From contig DASYBB010000060.1 of NCBI GenBank assembly GCA_036501025.1, positions 1 to 64,000 of the forward strand: DNA of 64,000 nucleotides. Direction: 5' to 3'. How positions within the stretch are numbered: position 1 is the stretch's first letter; each line of letters opens with the position of its first letter. The position numbers and the translations under genes are program-made. Below, piece by piece: positions 8,947-17,516 of the stretch. This DNA is from DASUBV01 sp036501025. GTDB lineage: Bacteria > Actinomycetota > Actinomycetes > Streptosporangiales > Streptosporangiaceae. The notes under the pieces are model-generated. The model was not told where the DNA came from. It did no database searches and was given only the letters and a program-made list of their open reading frames with translations.

Positions 8947-10545
8947 CTAGCTCCCGGCCATCCGGGCGCCCGCGAACCGCGGCAGCCCGTCGCTGAAGAA
9001 CTGCACGCCGGTCACGTTGCTGCGCTCCCCCATGATGAGCTTGGGGTAGAACAGCGAGATGTAGTCCAGGTCGTTCAGCATGATGACCTGGGCCTGGTTG
9101 TAGAGCGCCTTGCGCTGCGCCGTGTTGGTGGTCGCGGCGGCCTGCGCGACGACCGTGTTCAGCGCCTGGTCATCGACGCCGCTGTAGTTGATCTTGCTGT
9201 CCGGGCTCCAGAACGGGGTGATGTTCAGGTCCGGGTCGACGCGCCCCGACCACTGGTTCAGGTACAGCTGGAAGTTGCCCTTCAGGACCTGGGTGCCGCC
9301 GGTGACCGCGTCCTCGGGCAGGAGCTTGATGTTGAAGCCCGCCTTGCTCGCCATCTGGGCGATGACGGTGCCGAGCTGGGTCTGCTCGCTGTTCCCGGAG
9401 GCGATCAGCAGGGTCAGCGGGATGGGCGTCTTGACCCCCGACTGAGCCACCAGCTTCTTCGCCTCGGCGATGTTCTGGTCCGGGCACGGCACCGACGGGA
9501 AGAACGGGCTGGCCGAGGAGATCGCCCCGCAGCCGGGCACGTACTGGCCGTCGAAGACGACGCTATTGATCGTCGACCGGCTCAGCGACAGCTCCAGGGC
9601 CTTGCGCAGCTCGGGGTGCTTGGCGATGGGCGTGCCGACGTTCGTGAACGGGGGGGTCGCGGCGCCGTGGCTGTTCGACACGTTGATGGTCATCACGTCA
9701 TAGCCGAGCGAGGTCGCGCGCAGCAGGCGCACCGAGCTGTCGCCGGTGAGCTGGTTGGCGCTGGTGGGGATGAGGTCGTTGGCGACCTGGATGCTGCCCG
9801 CCTGCAGGTCGGTGGCCAGGATGCTGGGCTGGGTGATGACCTGGTAGATCAGCCCGCCCAGGTGCACCTGGCTGGCGCCGTAGAAGTACGGCGACTTCTT
9901 GAGGACGATCTTGTCCTCGGACGGGTGCGAGGAGAACTCGAACGGGGCGACGCACACCGGGTCGTTGCCGAAGTTGTTGCCGAGCTTCTTCAGGTCAGTG
10001 GGCGACTCGATCATCCCGGCCCGGTCCGCGAGGAAGCTCGTCAGCGGGGCGTAGGGCTGGGACAGGTCGAGCTCGATCGTCGTGGTGTTGATGACCTTGA
10101 TGGTCTTGACCGCCGTCAGCTGGGCCGACTCGGCGGAGACCGGGTCGGTGATGTCCCGCTCCAGCGTGGTCTTGACCGCGGCGGCGGTGAACGGCGTCCC
10201 GTCGTTGAACTTCACGCCGCTGCGCAGGTGGATCGTGTAGGTCTTGCCGCCGTTGGTGATGACCGGCAGCGCGCTGGCCAGCTGGGGGGCGACGGAGTTG
10301 GTGGCGGTCGGCGTGTACAGCGCGTAGCACATGTTGAACAGCACGACGCGGCTCTCGTACGACGCGGCCTGGACGGGATCGAGGCTGTCGGGGGCCGTGG
10401 CGATGCCGACCGTCAGGGTCGGCTCGCTCCCCGAGGACCCAGAGGCCTGCGGGCTGGCGGTTCCGGCCGGGCTGCTGGAGCACGCGGCGGCAATGAGCGC
10501 CACCAGGGCCAGTCCTGCCATCAGGGGCGTACGTCTTCCGGGCAC
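8947..10545 (-). CDS. Lipoprotein substrate-binding protein of Dpp/Opp type (SBP_bac_5)
   Basis: A 532-residue extracellular lipoprotein. The GTG at 10545 is chosen because AAGGAGG lies 7 bases upstream and a signal peptide follows at once (PLMAGLALVALIAAAC), with the lipidated Cys in IAAAC. The mature part is a cluster-C binding protein: LTVGIATAPDSLDP at the start, YTIHLRSGVKFNDGTPFTA, and a C-terminal YNQAQVIMLNDLDYISLFYP. It delivers the ligand to the DppB/C permeases encoded next. The family binds peptides, nickel, sugars, opines and other compounds, so the ligand is open. It differs from the 21615-23465 binding protein. Confidence 0.92.
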   Translation of the reverse strand: MPGRRTPLMAGLALVALIAAACSSSPAGTASPQASGSSGSEPTLTVGIATAPDSLDPVQAASYESRVVLFNMCYALYTPTATNSVAPQLASALPVITNGGKTYTIHLRSGVKFNDGTPFTAAAVKTTLERDITDPVSAESAQLTAVKTIKVINTTTIELDLSQPYAPLTSFLADRAGMIESPTDLKKLGNNFGNDPVCVAPFEFSSHPSEDKIVLKKSPYFYGASQVHLGGLIYQVITQPSILATDLQAGSIQVANDLIPTSANQLTGDSSVRLLRATSLGYDVMTINVSNSHGAATPPFTNVGTPIAKHPELRKALELSLSRSTINSVVFDGQYVPGCGAISSASPFFPSVPCPDQNIAEAKKLVAQSGVKTPIPLTLLIASGNSEQTQLGTVIAQMASKAGFNIKLLPEDAVTGGTQVLKGNFQLYLNQWSGRVDPDLNITPFWSPDSKINYSGVDDQALNTVVAQAAATTNTAQRKALYNQAQVIMLNDLDYISLFYPKLIMGERSNVTGVQFFSDGLPRFAGARMAGS

Positions 10546-11059
10546 GTCAGGGCCTCCTTGCCGGAGCCGGATGGGGGGGCGTGGCGCTAGTGGCACCACC
10601 ATTGCCGCGCGAAGCAGCAGACCGAGGAGAACGGCGGACGGGCTCGCCGGCGATCGCGCAGACACATGTGCTTCTCCCTGCGACGGCAGCTCCGGGCCCC
10701 TCGGCATGACCGCGCCTCAGTGGCCACGGGAGTCGACCCAATCCGCTCTAGGATCGTGTATACCTCACTTCGGATACTGCCGGCAATGGGGTACTTGGCC
10801 GGCCATGCCGGGCTAATCGGCCATTCATGTCGGCGACGTGGTCTTTCCCGGCAATCCGGCGGGACCGGAGGCGCGGTTCGCGGCACGCGGGGCCGGAATC
10901 GGCCTCCTGAGGCGCGGGGGCGCCGCGGCACCGCCATTCGGGGTCCTGACCAGCGGAATTGCCGACGGCCGTCCGTCCGGGCAGGATGCGGGCCGGCCAG
11001 CGGGCCGAGGTTCGTATACAGCGTGCCGGCGGCTTCGCGGCCTATGACACGATGACGCC
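10546..11059. other. Intergenic region between divergent importer operon and DUF1330 gene
   Basis: 514 bp without a convincing gene. It must carry the promoters for the importer (leftward) and the DUF1330 gene (rightward). The only regular sequence seen is the palindromic core GTATAC, once inside GTGTATAC (10756-10763) and once inside CGTATACA (11013-11020), each on the side of one of the two genes. These could be regulator sites, but the flanks are not clearly symmetrical. The TTGTCGACAA motif of the neighbouring regulon is absent here. Confidence 0.4.
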
Positions 11060-11350
11060 ATGACTGCCTACTGGGTGAGCGTGTACCGGGAGATCACCGA
11101 CGAGGCCAAGCTCGCGGCGTACGCCGCGGTGGCCGGGCCGGCGCTGCAGGCGGCCGGCGGGACCCTCGTGGCCCGCGGCCTCCCCGAGCAGACCTACGAG
11201 GCGGGCCAGCACGCGCGCGTCGTGCTGATCAGGTTCGACTCGGTCCAGGCGGCCGTCGCCGCGCATGACAGCCCCTCCTACCAGGAGGCCCTCGCCCTCC
11301 TGGACGGCGGCGCCGTCCGTGACATGCGCATCGTGCCCGGCCTGGCGTGA
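11060..11350 (+). CDS. DUF1330 family small protein
   Basis: A 96-residue ferredoxin-like alpha/beta-barrel protein: TAYWVSVYREITDEAKLAAY at the start, then GGTLVARGLPEQTYE, RVVLIRFDSVQAAVAAHDSPSYQEA. This is the DUF1330 pattern; these small dimeric proteins often sit in catabolic clusters and their role is unsettled. The ribosome site is weak. It converges on the Gfo/Idh gene with a shared hairpin between the stops. Confidence 0.8.
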   Translation: MTAYWVSVYREITDEAKLAAYAAVAGPALQAAGGTLVARGLPEQTYEAGQHARVVLIRFDSVQAAVAAHDSPSYQEALALLDGGAVRDMRIVPGLA

Positions 11351-11360
11351 CCGGCCGGGC
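11335..11360. terminator. Stem-loop between convergent genes
   Basis: Perfect 8-bp arms GCCCGGCC and GGCCGGGC flank a 10-base loop. It overlaps the DUF1330 stop codon and ends just before the convergent Gfo/Idh stop. It has no U-tract, as usual in very G+C-rich actinomycetes. It could work in both directions. Confidence 0.5.
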
Positions 11361-11362
11361 CG

Positions 11363-12487
11363 CTAGGCGGACGGCCCGTCCAGCGGCAGGGTGACCCAGC
11401 GGCGCTCGTGGTGCGAGATCTCCACCGCGTTGATGACCTCCTGCACCCACAGGCCGTCGTCGAAGTTGCCCTCGTTGCCCTCGATCTCCCCGAGCACCTC
11501 GCTGGCGAAGTTCGCGGTGAGGTTCGCGTAGTACAGGGTCTCCCAGGCCTCCCGCGGGCTGCCGCCCGCCGGGTAGTAGCTGGCCGGCACCTCGACCGCG
11601 CGGAACTCCACGTCATCCGGCCGGGCCATGGTGAACGTCTCGCAGATGCCGAACTCCGAGATCAGGCGGGCGATGGCCGCGCCCTCGGAGCCGTACACGC
11701 GGACCTCGATGCCGGGGTAGTTGCCGACCGTGACGAAGCTGCTCTGCACCGAGCAGATGGCGCCGCTGGCGAACTCGCCGATGAAGATGTCCCCGTCGTC
11801 GATGTTGGTCCGCGTCATCACGCCGGTGTCGGCGATCATGCGCTCGGGCACGAAGTTGCGCATGACCCCGACCACGGCCGTCAGGTCGGAGTCCATGAGC
11901 CAGTGACCGATGTCGATCACCGGGGCTCCGTAGCCCTCCAGCGAGGCCACCTTAATCGGGCCGTCGTGCGCCCGCTCGGAGCCGCGCAGCGGGGTGTGCG
12001 GGCTGAGCCACTGCGAGTTCTGCTCGTAGGCGTTGTAGATGTACGGGGTCCCGAGGTCGCCGCGCGCGACCAGGTCCTTCAGGTACCGGACGGCGGGGCT
12101 GTAGCGGAAGGTCAGGCCGACCTTCGTCTTCAGTCCCTGCGACCGGGCCAGCTCCGCGGCCCGGCGCACCTCGTGATGGTCGTGCGCGACCGGCTTCTCG
12201 CTGAGGACGTGCTTGCCGGCCTCGATGGCGGCCATGTTGATCTCGAAGTGCTGGCTGTCGCGCGTCACCACGTCGATGATGTCGATGTCGTCGCGCGCCA
12301 GCAGCTCGCGGTAGTCCCCCGTGGCGATCGCGCCGTAGCGGCTGGCGGCCGCCGCCGCGGCGGCCGGGTCGAGGTCGCACACCCCGACGATCTGGCAGCG
12401 CTCGTCCCTGGCCCAGCCGGGCAGGTGCGCCCAGTTCGACCACCGGCCGGTTCCTATGACGCCCACGCCGAGCCGCTTCGCTGCCAT
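11363..12487 (-). CDS. Gfo/Idh/MocA family NAD(P)-dependent oxidoreductase
   Basis: A 374-residue dehydrogenase. The ATG at 12487 is preferred because GGGAGGAC precedes it and the Rossmann motif GVGVIGTGRW follows; the frame stays open to 12520. The N-terminal NAD(P) domain contains the EKP motif (VLSEKPVAHDHHE), and the C-terminal domain carries the usual GHWLMDSDL segment with the catalytic-type His/Asp. Substrates in this family are sugars, inositols, biliverdin or similar polyols and ketones. Its promoter carries an operator (12540-12557) nearly identical to that of the importer at 23.6 kb, so it should be induced together with that operon. Confidence 0.88.
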   Translation of the reverse strand: MAAKRLGVGVIGTGRWSNWAHLPGWARDERCQIVGVCDLDPAAAAAAASRYGAIATGDYRELLARDDIDIIDVVTRDSQHFEINMAAIEAGKHVLSEKPVAHDHHEVRRAAELARSQGLKTKVGLTFRYSPAVRYLKDLVARGDLGTPYIYNAYEQNSQWLSPHTPLRGSERAHDGPIKVASLEGYGAPVIDIGHWLMDSDLTAVVGVMRNFVPERMIADTGVMTRTNIDDGDIFIGEFASGAICSVQSSFVTVGNYPGIEVRVYGSEGAAIARLISEFGICETFTMARPDDVEFRAVEVPASYYPAGGSPREAWETLYYANLTANFASEVLGEIEGNEGNFDDGLWVQEVINAVEISHHERRWVTLPLDGPSA

Positions 12488-12539
12488 CGTTCCCGTCCTC
12501 CCGGTTCCGGCCGCCGACACGGGCGCTTCCGTACGTTTA

Positions 12540-12591
12540 GTCGATTGTCGACAACCGTTTCAATAGTGGAGCAACCGGCATCTCCCGTCAA
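12540..12591 (-). promoter_or_regulatory. Promoter and GntR-type operator of the Gfo/Idh gene
   Basis: Reading leftward, a TTGACG -35 box (12586-12591) and a weak CACTAT -10 box (12563-12568) are followed at once by the operator. On the + strand the operator reads gtcgattgtcgacaaccg (12540-12557), with the perfect 10-bp palindrome TTGTCGACAA at 12545-12554. The operator would cover the transcription start, which fits repression. It matches the site at 23573-23590 in 17 of 18 bases. Confidence 0.65.
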
Positions 12592-12610
12592 TATGCGCGT
12601 GACCTGCGTC

Positions 12611-12660
12611 TTGACGACCGCTTCCGCGCGAGTAATAGTCGTTGTTGACTATCGACAATT
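12611..12660 (+). promoter_or_regulatory. Promoter and operator of gntR
   Basis: TTGACG (12611-12616) and TAATAG (12633-12638) with a 16-bp spacer form a sigma-70-like promoter pointing to the GntR gene. The operator-like sequence ctatcgacaatt (12649-12660) matches the ATTGTCGA-type half of the regulon palindrome. An inverted repeat TAGTC...GACTA (12636-12651) overlaps the end of the -10 box. This suggests negative autoregulation. The leader to the annotated start is about 130 bp. Confidence 0.55.
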
Positions 12661-12780
12661 AGCACGACGAGGGACGGATGGCGTCAGAGTCCGCGCACGT
12701 GGCGCGCTGCGGGCGCGGCCGGGTCCGGCCGTCCATACTGGGCTGACCGAGGGCGCACTAGGGCAATTGAGTGCACCCGG

Positions 12781-13494
12781 GTGAGAACTACAGTGACGGG
12801 CGACGGCTGGCGGGCAGGAAGAAGGTACGGAGCCATTCTCGAGCATGTCTCACTACCGGAGGCAGTGGGCCGCGCCCTGCGCCACCGCATCCTCAACAAT
12901 GAGCTCCCGGCGGACTCGCGCCTCGTCGAGGCCAATCTCGCGGCCGAATTCGGGGTGAGCCGCGGAACCATCCGGGACGCCATGCGCAGCCTCCAGGCCG
13001 AGGGCCTGATCGCCATCGTGCCGCGCCGCTACAGCGTGGTCACGCGCATGTCGCCCGAGGATGCCGAGGACGTCTGCTACGCGCGCTACGTGCTGGAGGA
13101 CGCGAGCCTGGAGGGCGGCTTCGGGCCGCGCCGCAAGGAGCTCGCCAAGGCCCTGCGGCTGGCGCTCGAGCACATGTCCCTCGCCGCCCGGCTCAATGAC
13201 CTGGACGCCCTGGTCAACAGCGATACGCAGTTCCACCAGGTGCTGATCGAGGTCTCCGGGCGGCGCCGGCTCAAGGACCTGTGGAGCATGCTGAACAGCC
13301 AGATGGGCGCCCTGATGCGGGCGGAGCTCGAGCGCCAGGGCATCAGCATGGGCGACACGGTCCAGCGCCATCTGGGCATCGTCGAGGCGGTCAGCGACGG
13401 TGACCTGGACCGGCTCCGGACCGAGCTGCGTGCCCACTACCTGGCCGGATTCCCGGACGAGGACGGGGCCGAAGCCGGGCCAGGCGGGGCATAG
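12781..13494 (+). CDS. GntR family regulator with FCD ligand-binding domain
   Basis: A 237-residue protein with an N-terminal winged helix (LPEAVGRALRHRILNNELP, VEANLAAEFGVSRGTIRDAMRSL, about 25-80) and a C-terminal FCD domain. The FCD domain has the histidines expected for its metal site (DTQFHQVL, QRHLGIVEAV, LRAHYLAG). FCD regulators usually repress catabolic genes and release DNA on binding an organic acid or related effector. Matching palindromes lie at its own promoter, at the divergent Gfo/Idh gene, just after its stop and at the importer promoter 11 kb away, so it is the natural candidate regulator of all four. The start is uncertain: a GTG at 12793 has a better ribosome site. Confidence 0.88.
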   Translation: MRTTVTGDGWRAGRRYGAILEHVSLPEAVGRALRHRILNNELPADSRLVEANLAAEFGVSRGTIRDAMRSLQAEGLIAIVPRRYSVVTRMSPEDAEDVCYARYVLEDASLEGGFGPRRKELAKALRLALEHMSLAARLNDLDALVNSDTQFHQVLIEVSGRRRLKDLWSMLNSQMGALMRAELERQGISMGDTVQRHLGIVEAVSDGDLDRLRTELRAHYLAGFPDEDGAEAGPGGA

Positions 13495-13502
13495 CGGAAA
13501 TT

Positions 13503-13525
13503 GCCGATTGTCGACTAAAATCGGC
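13503..13525 (+). promoter_or_regulatory. Operator/promoter ahead of the LLM-SDR genes
   Basis: Nine bases after the gntR stop, ATTGTCGACTAA (13507-13518) repeats the regulon motif. It sits inside a larger inverted repeat with perfect 7-bp arms GCCGATT (13503-13509) and AATCGGC (13519-13525). A TAAAAT -10-like box (13516-13521) overlaps the operator, so binding would block the promoter. The gene downstream starts at 13711. Confidence 0.55.
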
Positions 13526-13710
13526 TTACGGGCGACCGCCCGAGCGAGCCGGCGAAGTCGGGACGGACGTGTTCACGGTGTTCACCCGAGCCGGGACGGG
13601 GCCGGCCGGGCGTCCCGGCCGCGCCCGCCCGGCGGACGCATCGTCGACCGGCCTGCGGGACCGGCCGCACGTCCTGAGCCGGCCCGCGGCCCGATCCCCG
13701 GAGGTGCCAG

Positions 13711-14556
13711 ATGGCCGGCCTGCAGCGCGGCATCGCGATCCCGAACTTCGGCGAGGACCCGGCTGAGCTGATCCAGCTCGGCGCGGACGCCGAGGCCGCC
13801 GGGTTCGACGGGTTCTTCCTGTGGGACCACATCGTCTTCTCCAACACCGGCGACGGCCCGCCCATCCTCGACCCGTGGCTCCTGCTGGCCGTCATCGCGG
13901 CGCGCACCTCGCGCATCCGGCTCGGCACGATGATCACCCCGGTGCCGCGGCGGCGGCCCTGGCAGCTGGCCCGGCAGACCGCGACGCTGGACGTGCTCAG
14001 CGGGGGCCGGGTGACCCTCGGCGTCGGGATCGGCTCGCCCGCCTACGGCGACTTCGGCATCTTCGGCGAGCCCGCCGGCGACCGCGAGCGGGCCGAGCGG
14101 CTGGACGAGGGCCTGGACGTGCTGGCCGGGCTGTGGACCGGCGACCAGTTCTCCTACCAGGGGCGGCACTTCACCGTGGACCCGGTGCGGTTCCGTCCCG
14201 TGCCGCGGCAGCGGCCGCGGATCCCGGTGTGGGTCGGCGGCGTGCTGCCCGCCCGCCGGCCGGTGGCCCGGGCGGCGCGCTGGGACGGGATGGTGCCGAT
14301 CCGCTTCGCCGACCGGCGCCTGGTCCGGCCGCCGGCCAGCGACATCGCCGCCGTCCGCGATCAGGTCATCGCCGCCCGCGGCTCGGTCAGCGGCTTCGAC
14401 CTGGTCGTCTGGGCCGAGGTCGCCGGGCAGCCGGGCGAGGTGGCCGCGCTCGCCCGCCCGTATGCGGAGGCCGGGGCGACCTGGTGGATCGAGACGGCCA
14501 AGCCCGAGTCGGGCTGGCTGGAGCAGGTCACTGCCCGGGTGGCCGCCGGGCCATGA
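13711..14556 (+). CDS. Luciferase-like (LLM) flavin/F420-dependent oxidoreductase
   Basis: A 281-residue TIM-barrel protein of the bacterial luciferase-like superfamily: GIAIPNFGEDPAELIQLG, AAGFDGFFLWDHIVF, RTSRIRLGTMITPVPRRRPW, RVTLGVGIGSP. Members use FMNH2 or reduced F420 to oxidise or reduce organic substrates. A GGAGG ribosome site precedes the ATG. The SDR gene follows after 40 bp and both sit behind the 13503-13525 operator, so it should be part of the GntR regulon. FMN versus F420 cannot be decided by eye. Confidence 0.85.
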   Translation: MAGLQRGIAIPNFGEDPAELIQLGADAEAAGFDGFFLWDHIVFSNTGDGPPILDPWLLLAVIAARTSRIRLGTMITPVPRRRPWQLARQTATLDVLSGGRVTLGVGIGSPAYGDFGIFGEPAGDRERAERLDEGLDVLAGLWTGDQFSYQGRHFTVDPVRFRPVPRQRPRIPVWVGGVLPARRPVARAARWDGMVPIRFADRRLVRPPASDIAAVRDQVIAARGSVSGFDLVVWAEVAGQPGEVAALARPYAEAGATWWIETAKPESGWLEQVTARVAAGP

Positions 14557-14596
14557 GGCCGGACGTCCCCCGCACCCCCCGAAAGGAAGCAGCGCC

Positions 14597-15421
14597 ATGA
14601 ACGTCACGTATGACTTCTCCGGTGAGGTGGCCGTGGTGACCGGCGCGGCCCGGGGCGTGGGCCGCGCGATCGTCGGCTCGCTGGTCGCGGCCGGCGCGCA
14701 GGTGGTCGCGGCCGACCGGGACGCGGCCGGCCTGGCGCAGACGTGCGCCCCGCTGGGCGGCTCGGCGCTGGCCGTCACGGCCGACGTCAGCGACGCCGCC
14801 GGGGCGGCCAGCATCGTCGACGCGGCGCTCGCGCGGTTCGGGCGGCTGAGCTACTGCGTCAACAACGCCGCGGTGGCCCCGCACACCAGCCTGCTGGAGG
14901 AGACCGTGCAGGTCTGGGACACCGTCTACGCGGTGAACTGCCGGGGCACGTTCCTGATGACCCAGCTGGCCGGGAAGGCGATGATCGCGGGCGGCCGCGG
15001 CGGCCGGATCGTCAACTTCTCCTCGGGCGTCAGCAGCCGCGGCTCGGCCGGGGCCGCCGCGTACGCGAGCAGCCGGGCCGCGACGGAGAGCTTCAGCCGG
15101 GTCGCGGCGATCGAGCTGGCGCCCTACGGGATCCTGGTCAACTGCGTCAGCCCCGGCCTCATCGACACCCAGCCGAAGCCGCTGCCGCCGGTCATGGCCG
15201 AGAGCCTCGGCCGCCGGATCCCCTCGCTGCCGCTGGCCCGGCCGGGCGAGCCGCAGGAGGTGGCCGACCTCGTCATGTGGCTCTGCTCGTCCGGGTCCAG
15301 CTACGTCACCGGCACCGTGTGCCACGTGGACGGCGGCACCGGGGTCGGCAGCCGGGCCGGCGCCCCGGTCATCGACGACGACGTCCGCTACGACTGGGTC
15401 ACCGGCCGCCAGCGTCCCTGA
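14597..15421 (+). CDS. Short-chain dehydrogenase/reductase with Arg in place of the catalytic Lys
   Basis: A 274-residue classical SDR: cofactor motif TGAARGVG (15-22), NNAA (89-92), catalytic Ser in NFSSG and Tyr156. The tyrosine motif reads YASSRAA, so the normally invariant Lys of YxxxK is Arg160. The rest of the fold is complete, including the C-terminal GTVCHVDGGTGVGS block. The enzyme may still oxidise or reduce an alcohol/ketone with a changed proton relay. A GAAAGGA ribosome site precedes the ATG. It is cotranscribed with the LLM gene and placed in the GntR regulon by position. Confidence 0.85.
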   Translation: MNVTYDFSGEVAVVTGAARGVGRAIVGSLVAAGAQVVAADRDAAGLAQTCAPLGGSALAVTADVSDAAGAASIVDAALARFGRLSYCVNNAAVAPHTSLLEETVQVWDTVYAVNCRGTFLMTQLAGKAMIAGGRGGRIVNFSSGVSSRGSAGAAAYASSRAATESFSRVAAIELAPYGILVNCVSPGLIDTQPKPLPPVMAESLGRRIPSLPLARPGEPQEVADLVMWLCSSGSSYVTGTVCHVDGGTGVGSRAGAPVIDDDVRYDWVTGRQRP

Positions 15422-15450
15422 CCCGGCCCGGCCGGCCGGGCGCCCGGCCC

Positions 15451-15465
15451 CGGGGCGAGGCCCCG
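15451..15465. terminator. Stem-loop between convergent SDR and importer genes
   Basis: CGGGGC and GCCCCG form a perfect 6-bp stem with a GAG loop inside a 52-bp gap between two stop codons, in a G+C-rich surrounding that can extend the stem. Probable terminator without U-tract. Confidence 0.4.
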
Positions 15466-15473
15466 CCGGCCCG

Positions 15474-17516
15474 TCAGGTGCCGGCCGCGGCCGGCACCGC
15501 CGCCGGCGTCTGCAGCGGGAAGTGGCACGCCGCCCGGTGCTCCCCGCCGAACCCGACGTCGGGCGGAAGCTCGGCGGCGCACAGTTCCTGCGCCCGCGGG
15601 CAGCGGGTGCGGAACACGCAGCCCGACGGCGGGTCCAGGGAGGACGGCAGCTCGCCGGTGATCCCGCCGGGGGTGCGCGCCCGGTGCGGGTTCGGCACCG
15701 GGATGGAGGCCAGCAGGCCCGCGGTGTAGGGGTGGGCGGTCCGCTCGTAGACGTCGGCGACGCTGCCGATCTCGACCAGCCGGCCCAGGTACATGACGCC
15801 GATCCGGTCGGCCATGTACCGCACCACCGACAGGTCGTGCGAGATGACCAGGTAGGTCAGGGCGTGATCGGCCTGCAGCCGCTTCATGAGGTTCAGGATC
15901 TGCGAGCGGATCGACACGTCCAGCGCCGACACCGGCTCGTCGGCCACGATGAGCTTCGGGTTCAGGGCCAGCGCGCGGGCCAGCCCGATGCGCTGGCGCT
16001 GCCCCCCGGAGAACTCGTGCGGGAACCGGTCGACGGCGCCGCGGCTGAGCCCGACCTCGTCGAGCAGTTCCCGGACCCGCTGCTCCTGCTCGGCCCGGCT
16101 GCCGATGGCCTGGATGGCCAGCGGCTCGCGCAGGATCGTGCCGATCCGCATCCTCGGGTCGAGCGAGGCATACGGGTCCTGGAACACCAGCTGCAGGTCG
16201 CTGCGCAGCCTGCGGACCTGCTTGGCCGGCAGCGCGCCGAGGTCATGGCCGTCGAACACGACGCGGCCGGCCGTGGGCTGCTCGAGCGCGACCATCATCC
16301 GGCCCATGGTCGTCTTGCCGCACCCGGACTCGCCGACCAGGCCGAAGGTCTCGCCCGCGCGGATCTCGATGGTCACGTCGCTGACCGCCTGGACCGCCCC
16401 GGTCCGGCGCTGCAGGACGCCGGCCGTGACCGGGAACTCCTTGTAGACGCCGGCCAGCCGCAGCAGGGCGCCGCCGGCGGCGGGCCCGGCCGCGGCCGGC
16501 CCGTCCTCGGCGGCCGCGAGCTGGTCGATGGCGGCCACGTCGGCCACGCCGGTGTCGGTCGGGAAGAAGCAGGCGAACTCGTGGGCCGGGTCCGGGCCGG
16601 CCAGCGCCGGGTCCTGCTCCGCACACGCCGCCTGCGCGTACCGGCAGCGCGGCGCGAACCGGCAGCCGGCCGTCCGGCTGGTGAGCTCGGGCGGAACGCC
16701 GGGAATCGAGTACAGCCGGTGCCGCGCGTCCTGGTCCACCTTCGGGATCGAGGCCAGCAGGGCCTCGGTGTAGGGATGACGCAGGCCGTCGAACAGCCGG
16801 GCCGTGGCCGCGTGCTCCACGATCCGGCCCGCGTACATGACGTAGGTGGTGTCCGCCCGCTCGGCGATCACGCCCAGGTCGTGGGTAATCAGGATCACGG
16901 CCATCCGCAGCCGGCTCTTCAGGCTGTCGATCAGGTCCAGGATCTGGGCCTGGATGGTGACGTCCAGCGCGGTGGTGGGCTCGTCGGCGATGAGCAGCTT
17001 CGGCTCGTTGGCCAGCGCCATCGCGATCATCACGCGCTGCCGCAGGCCGCCGGAGAGCTGGTGCGGGTAGTCGCCGAGCCGCTCGGCCGGGCGCGGCATC
17101 CCGACCAGGGACAGCACCTCCGCCGCCCGCTCCAGCCCCTCCTTGCGGCTCACCTGCCGGTGCTGCTGCACGCTCTCGGCGATCTGGCGCCCGATCGGCA
17201 TGGTCGGGTCCAGCGACGTCATCGGGTCCTGGAAGACCATCCCGATGTCGCCGCCCCGGACCTTCCGCATCTCCGCGGGCGGCAGCCGGACCAGCTCCCG
17301 GCCGTCCAGCCGGACCTCACCCGCCACGATGCGGCCGCCCGGCGGCAGCAGCCGGATCAGCGAGCTGCCCAGCATCGTCTTCCCGCAGCCCGACTCGCCG
17401 ACCAGGCCCATCGTCTCGCCGGCGTCGACCTGGAAGCTGACGCTGTCGACCGCGTGCACCGTCGCGTCGCGCAGCCGGATCTCGGCGCTGAGCCCGGTGA
17501 CCGAGAGGACGCTCAC
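15474..17516 (-). CDS. Fused double ATPase of a Dpp/Opp-type ABC importer (DppD-DppF fusion)
   Basis: A 680-residue protein with two complete ATPase modules. The first has Walker A GESGCGKTM, signature LSGGLRQR, Walker B LLIADEPTTALD and a Cys-rich CRFAPRCRYAQAAC tail. The second has GESGCGKTTM, FSGGQRQR, LIVADEPVSALD and the CVFRTRCPRAQELC tail. The GTG at 17516 overlaps the permease stop (GTGA); the open frame upstream to 18698 is an antisense-style shadow across the permease. Fusion replaces the separate D and F proteins seen in the first importer. It is the last gene of the 23465-15474 operon. Confidence 0.93.
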   Translation of the reverse strand: MSVLSVTGLSAEIRLRDATVHAVDSVSFQVDAGETMGLVGESGCGKTMLGSSLIRLLPPGGRIVAGEVRLDGRELVRLPPAEMRKVRGGDIGMVFQDPMTSLDPTMPIGRQIAESVQQHRQVSRKEGLERAAEVLSLVGMPRPAERLGDYPHQLSGGLRQRVMIAMALANEPKLLIADEPTTALDVTIQAQILDLIDSLKSRLRMAVILITHDLGVIAERADTTYVMYAGRIVEHAATARLFDGLRHPYTEALLASIPKVDQDARHRLYSIPGVPPELTSRTAGCRFAPRCRYAQAACAEQDPALAGPDPAHEFACFFPTDTGVADVAAIDQLAAAEDGPAAAGPAAGGALLRLAGVYKEFPVTAGVLQRRTGAVQAVSDVTIEIRAGETFGLVGESGCGKTTMGRMMVALEQPTAGRVVFDGHDLGALPAKQVRRLRSDLQLVFQDPYASLDPRMRIGTILREPLAIQAIGSRAEQEQRVRELLDEVGLSRGAVDRFPHEFSGGQRQRIGLARALALNPKLIVADEPVSALDVSIRSQILNLMKRLQADHALTYLVISHDLSVVRYMADRIGVMYLGRLVEIGSVADVYERTAHPYTAGLLASIPVPNPHRARTPGGITGELPSSLDPPSGCVFRTRCPRAQELCAAELPPDVGFGGEHRAACHFPLQTPAAVPAAAGT

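Noticed and set aside
8170..10590. 806-codon open frame on the + strand
   Set aside because: It is antisense to the DppB-like and binding-protein genes, which have clear families, signal peptide and ribosome site. Its translation is low-complexity and typical of the shadow frame in very G+C-rich DNA.
12609..12660. Riboswitch or attenuator in the gntR leader
   Set aside because: The only structure seen is the operator-type inverted repeat next to the -10 box; no known riboswitch core was recognised.
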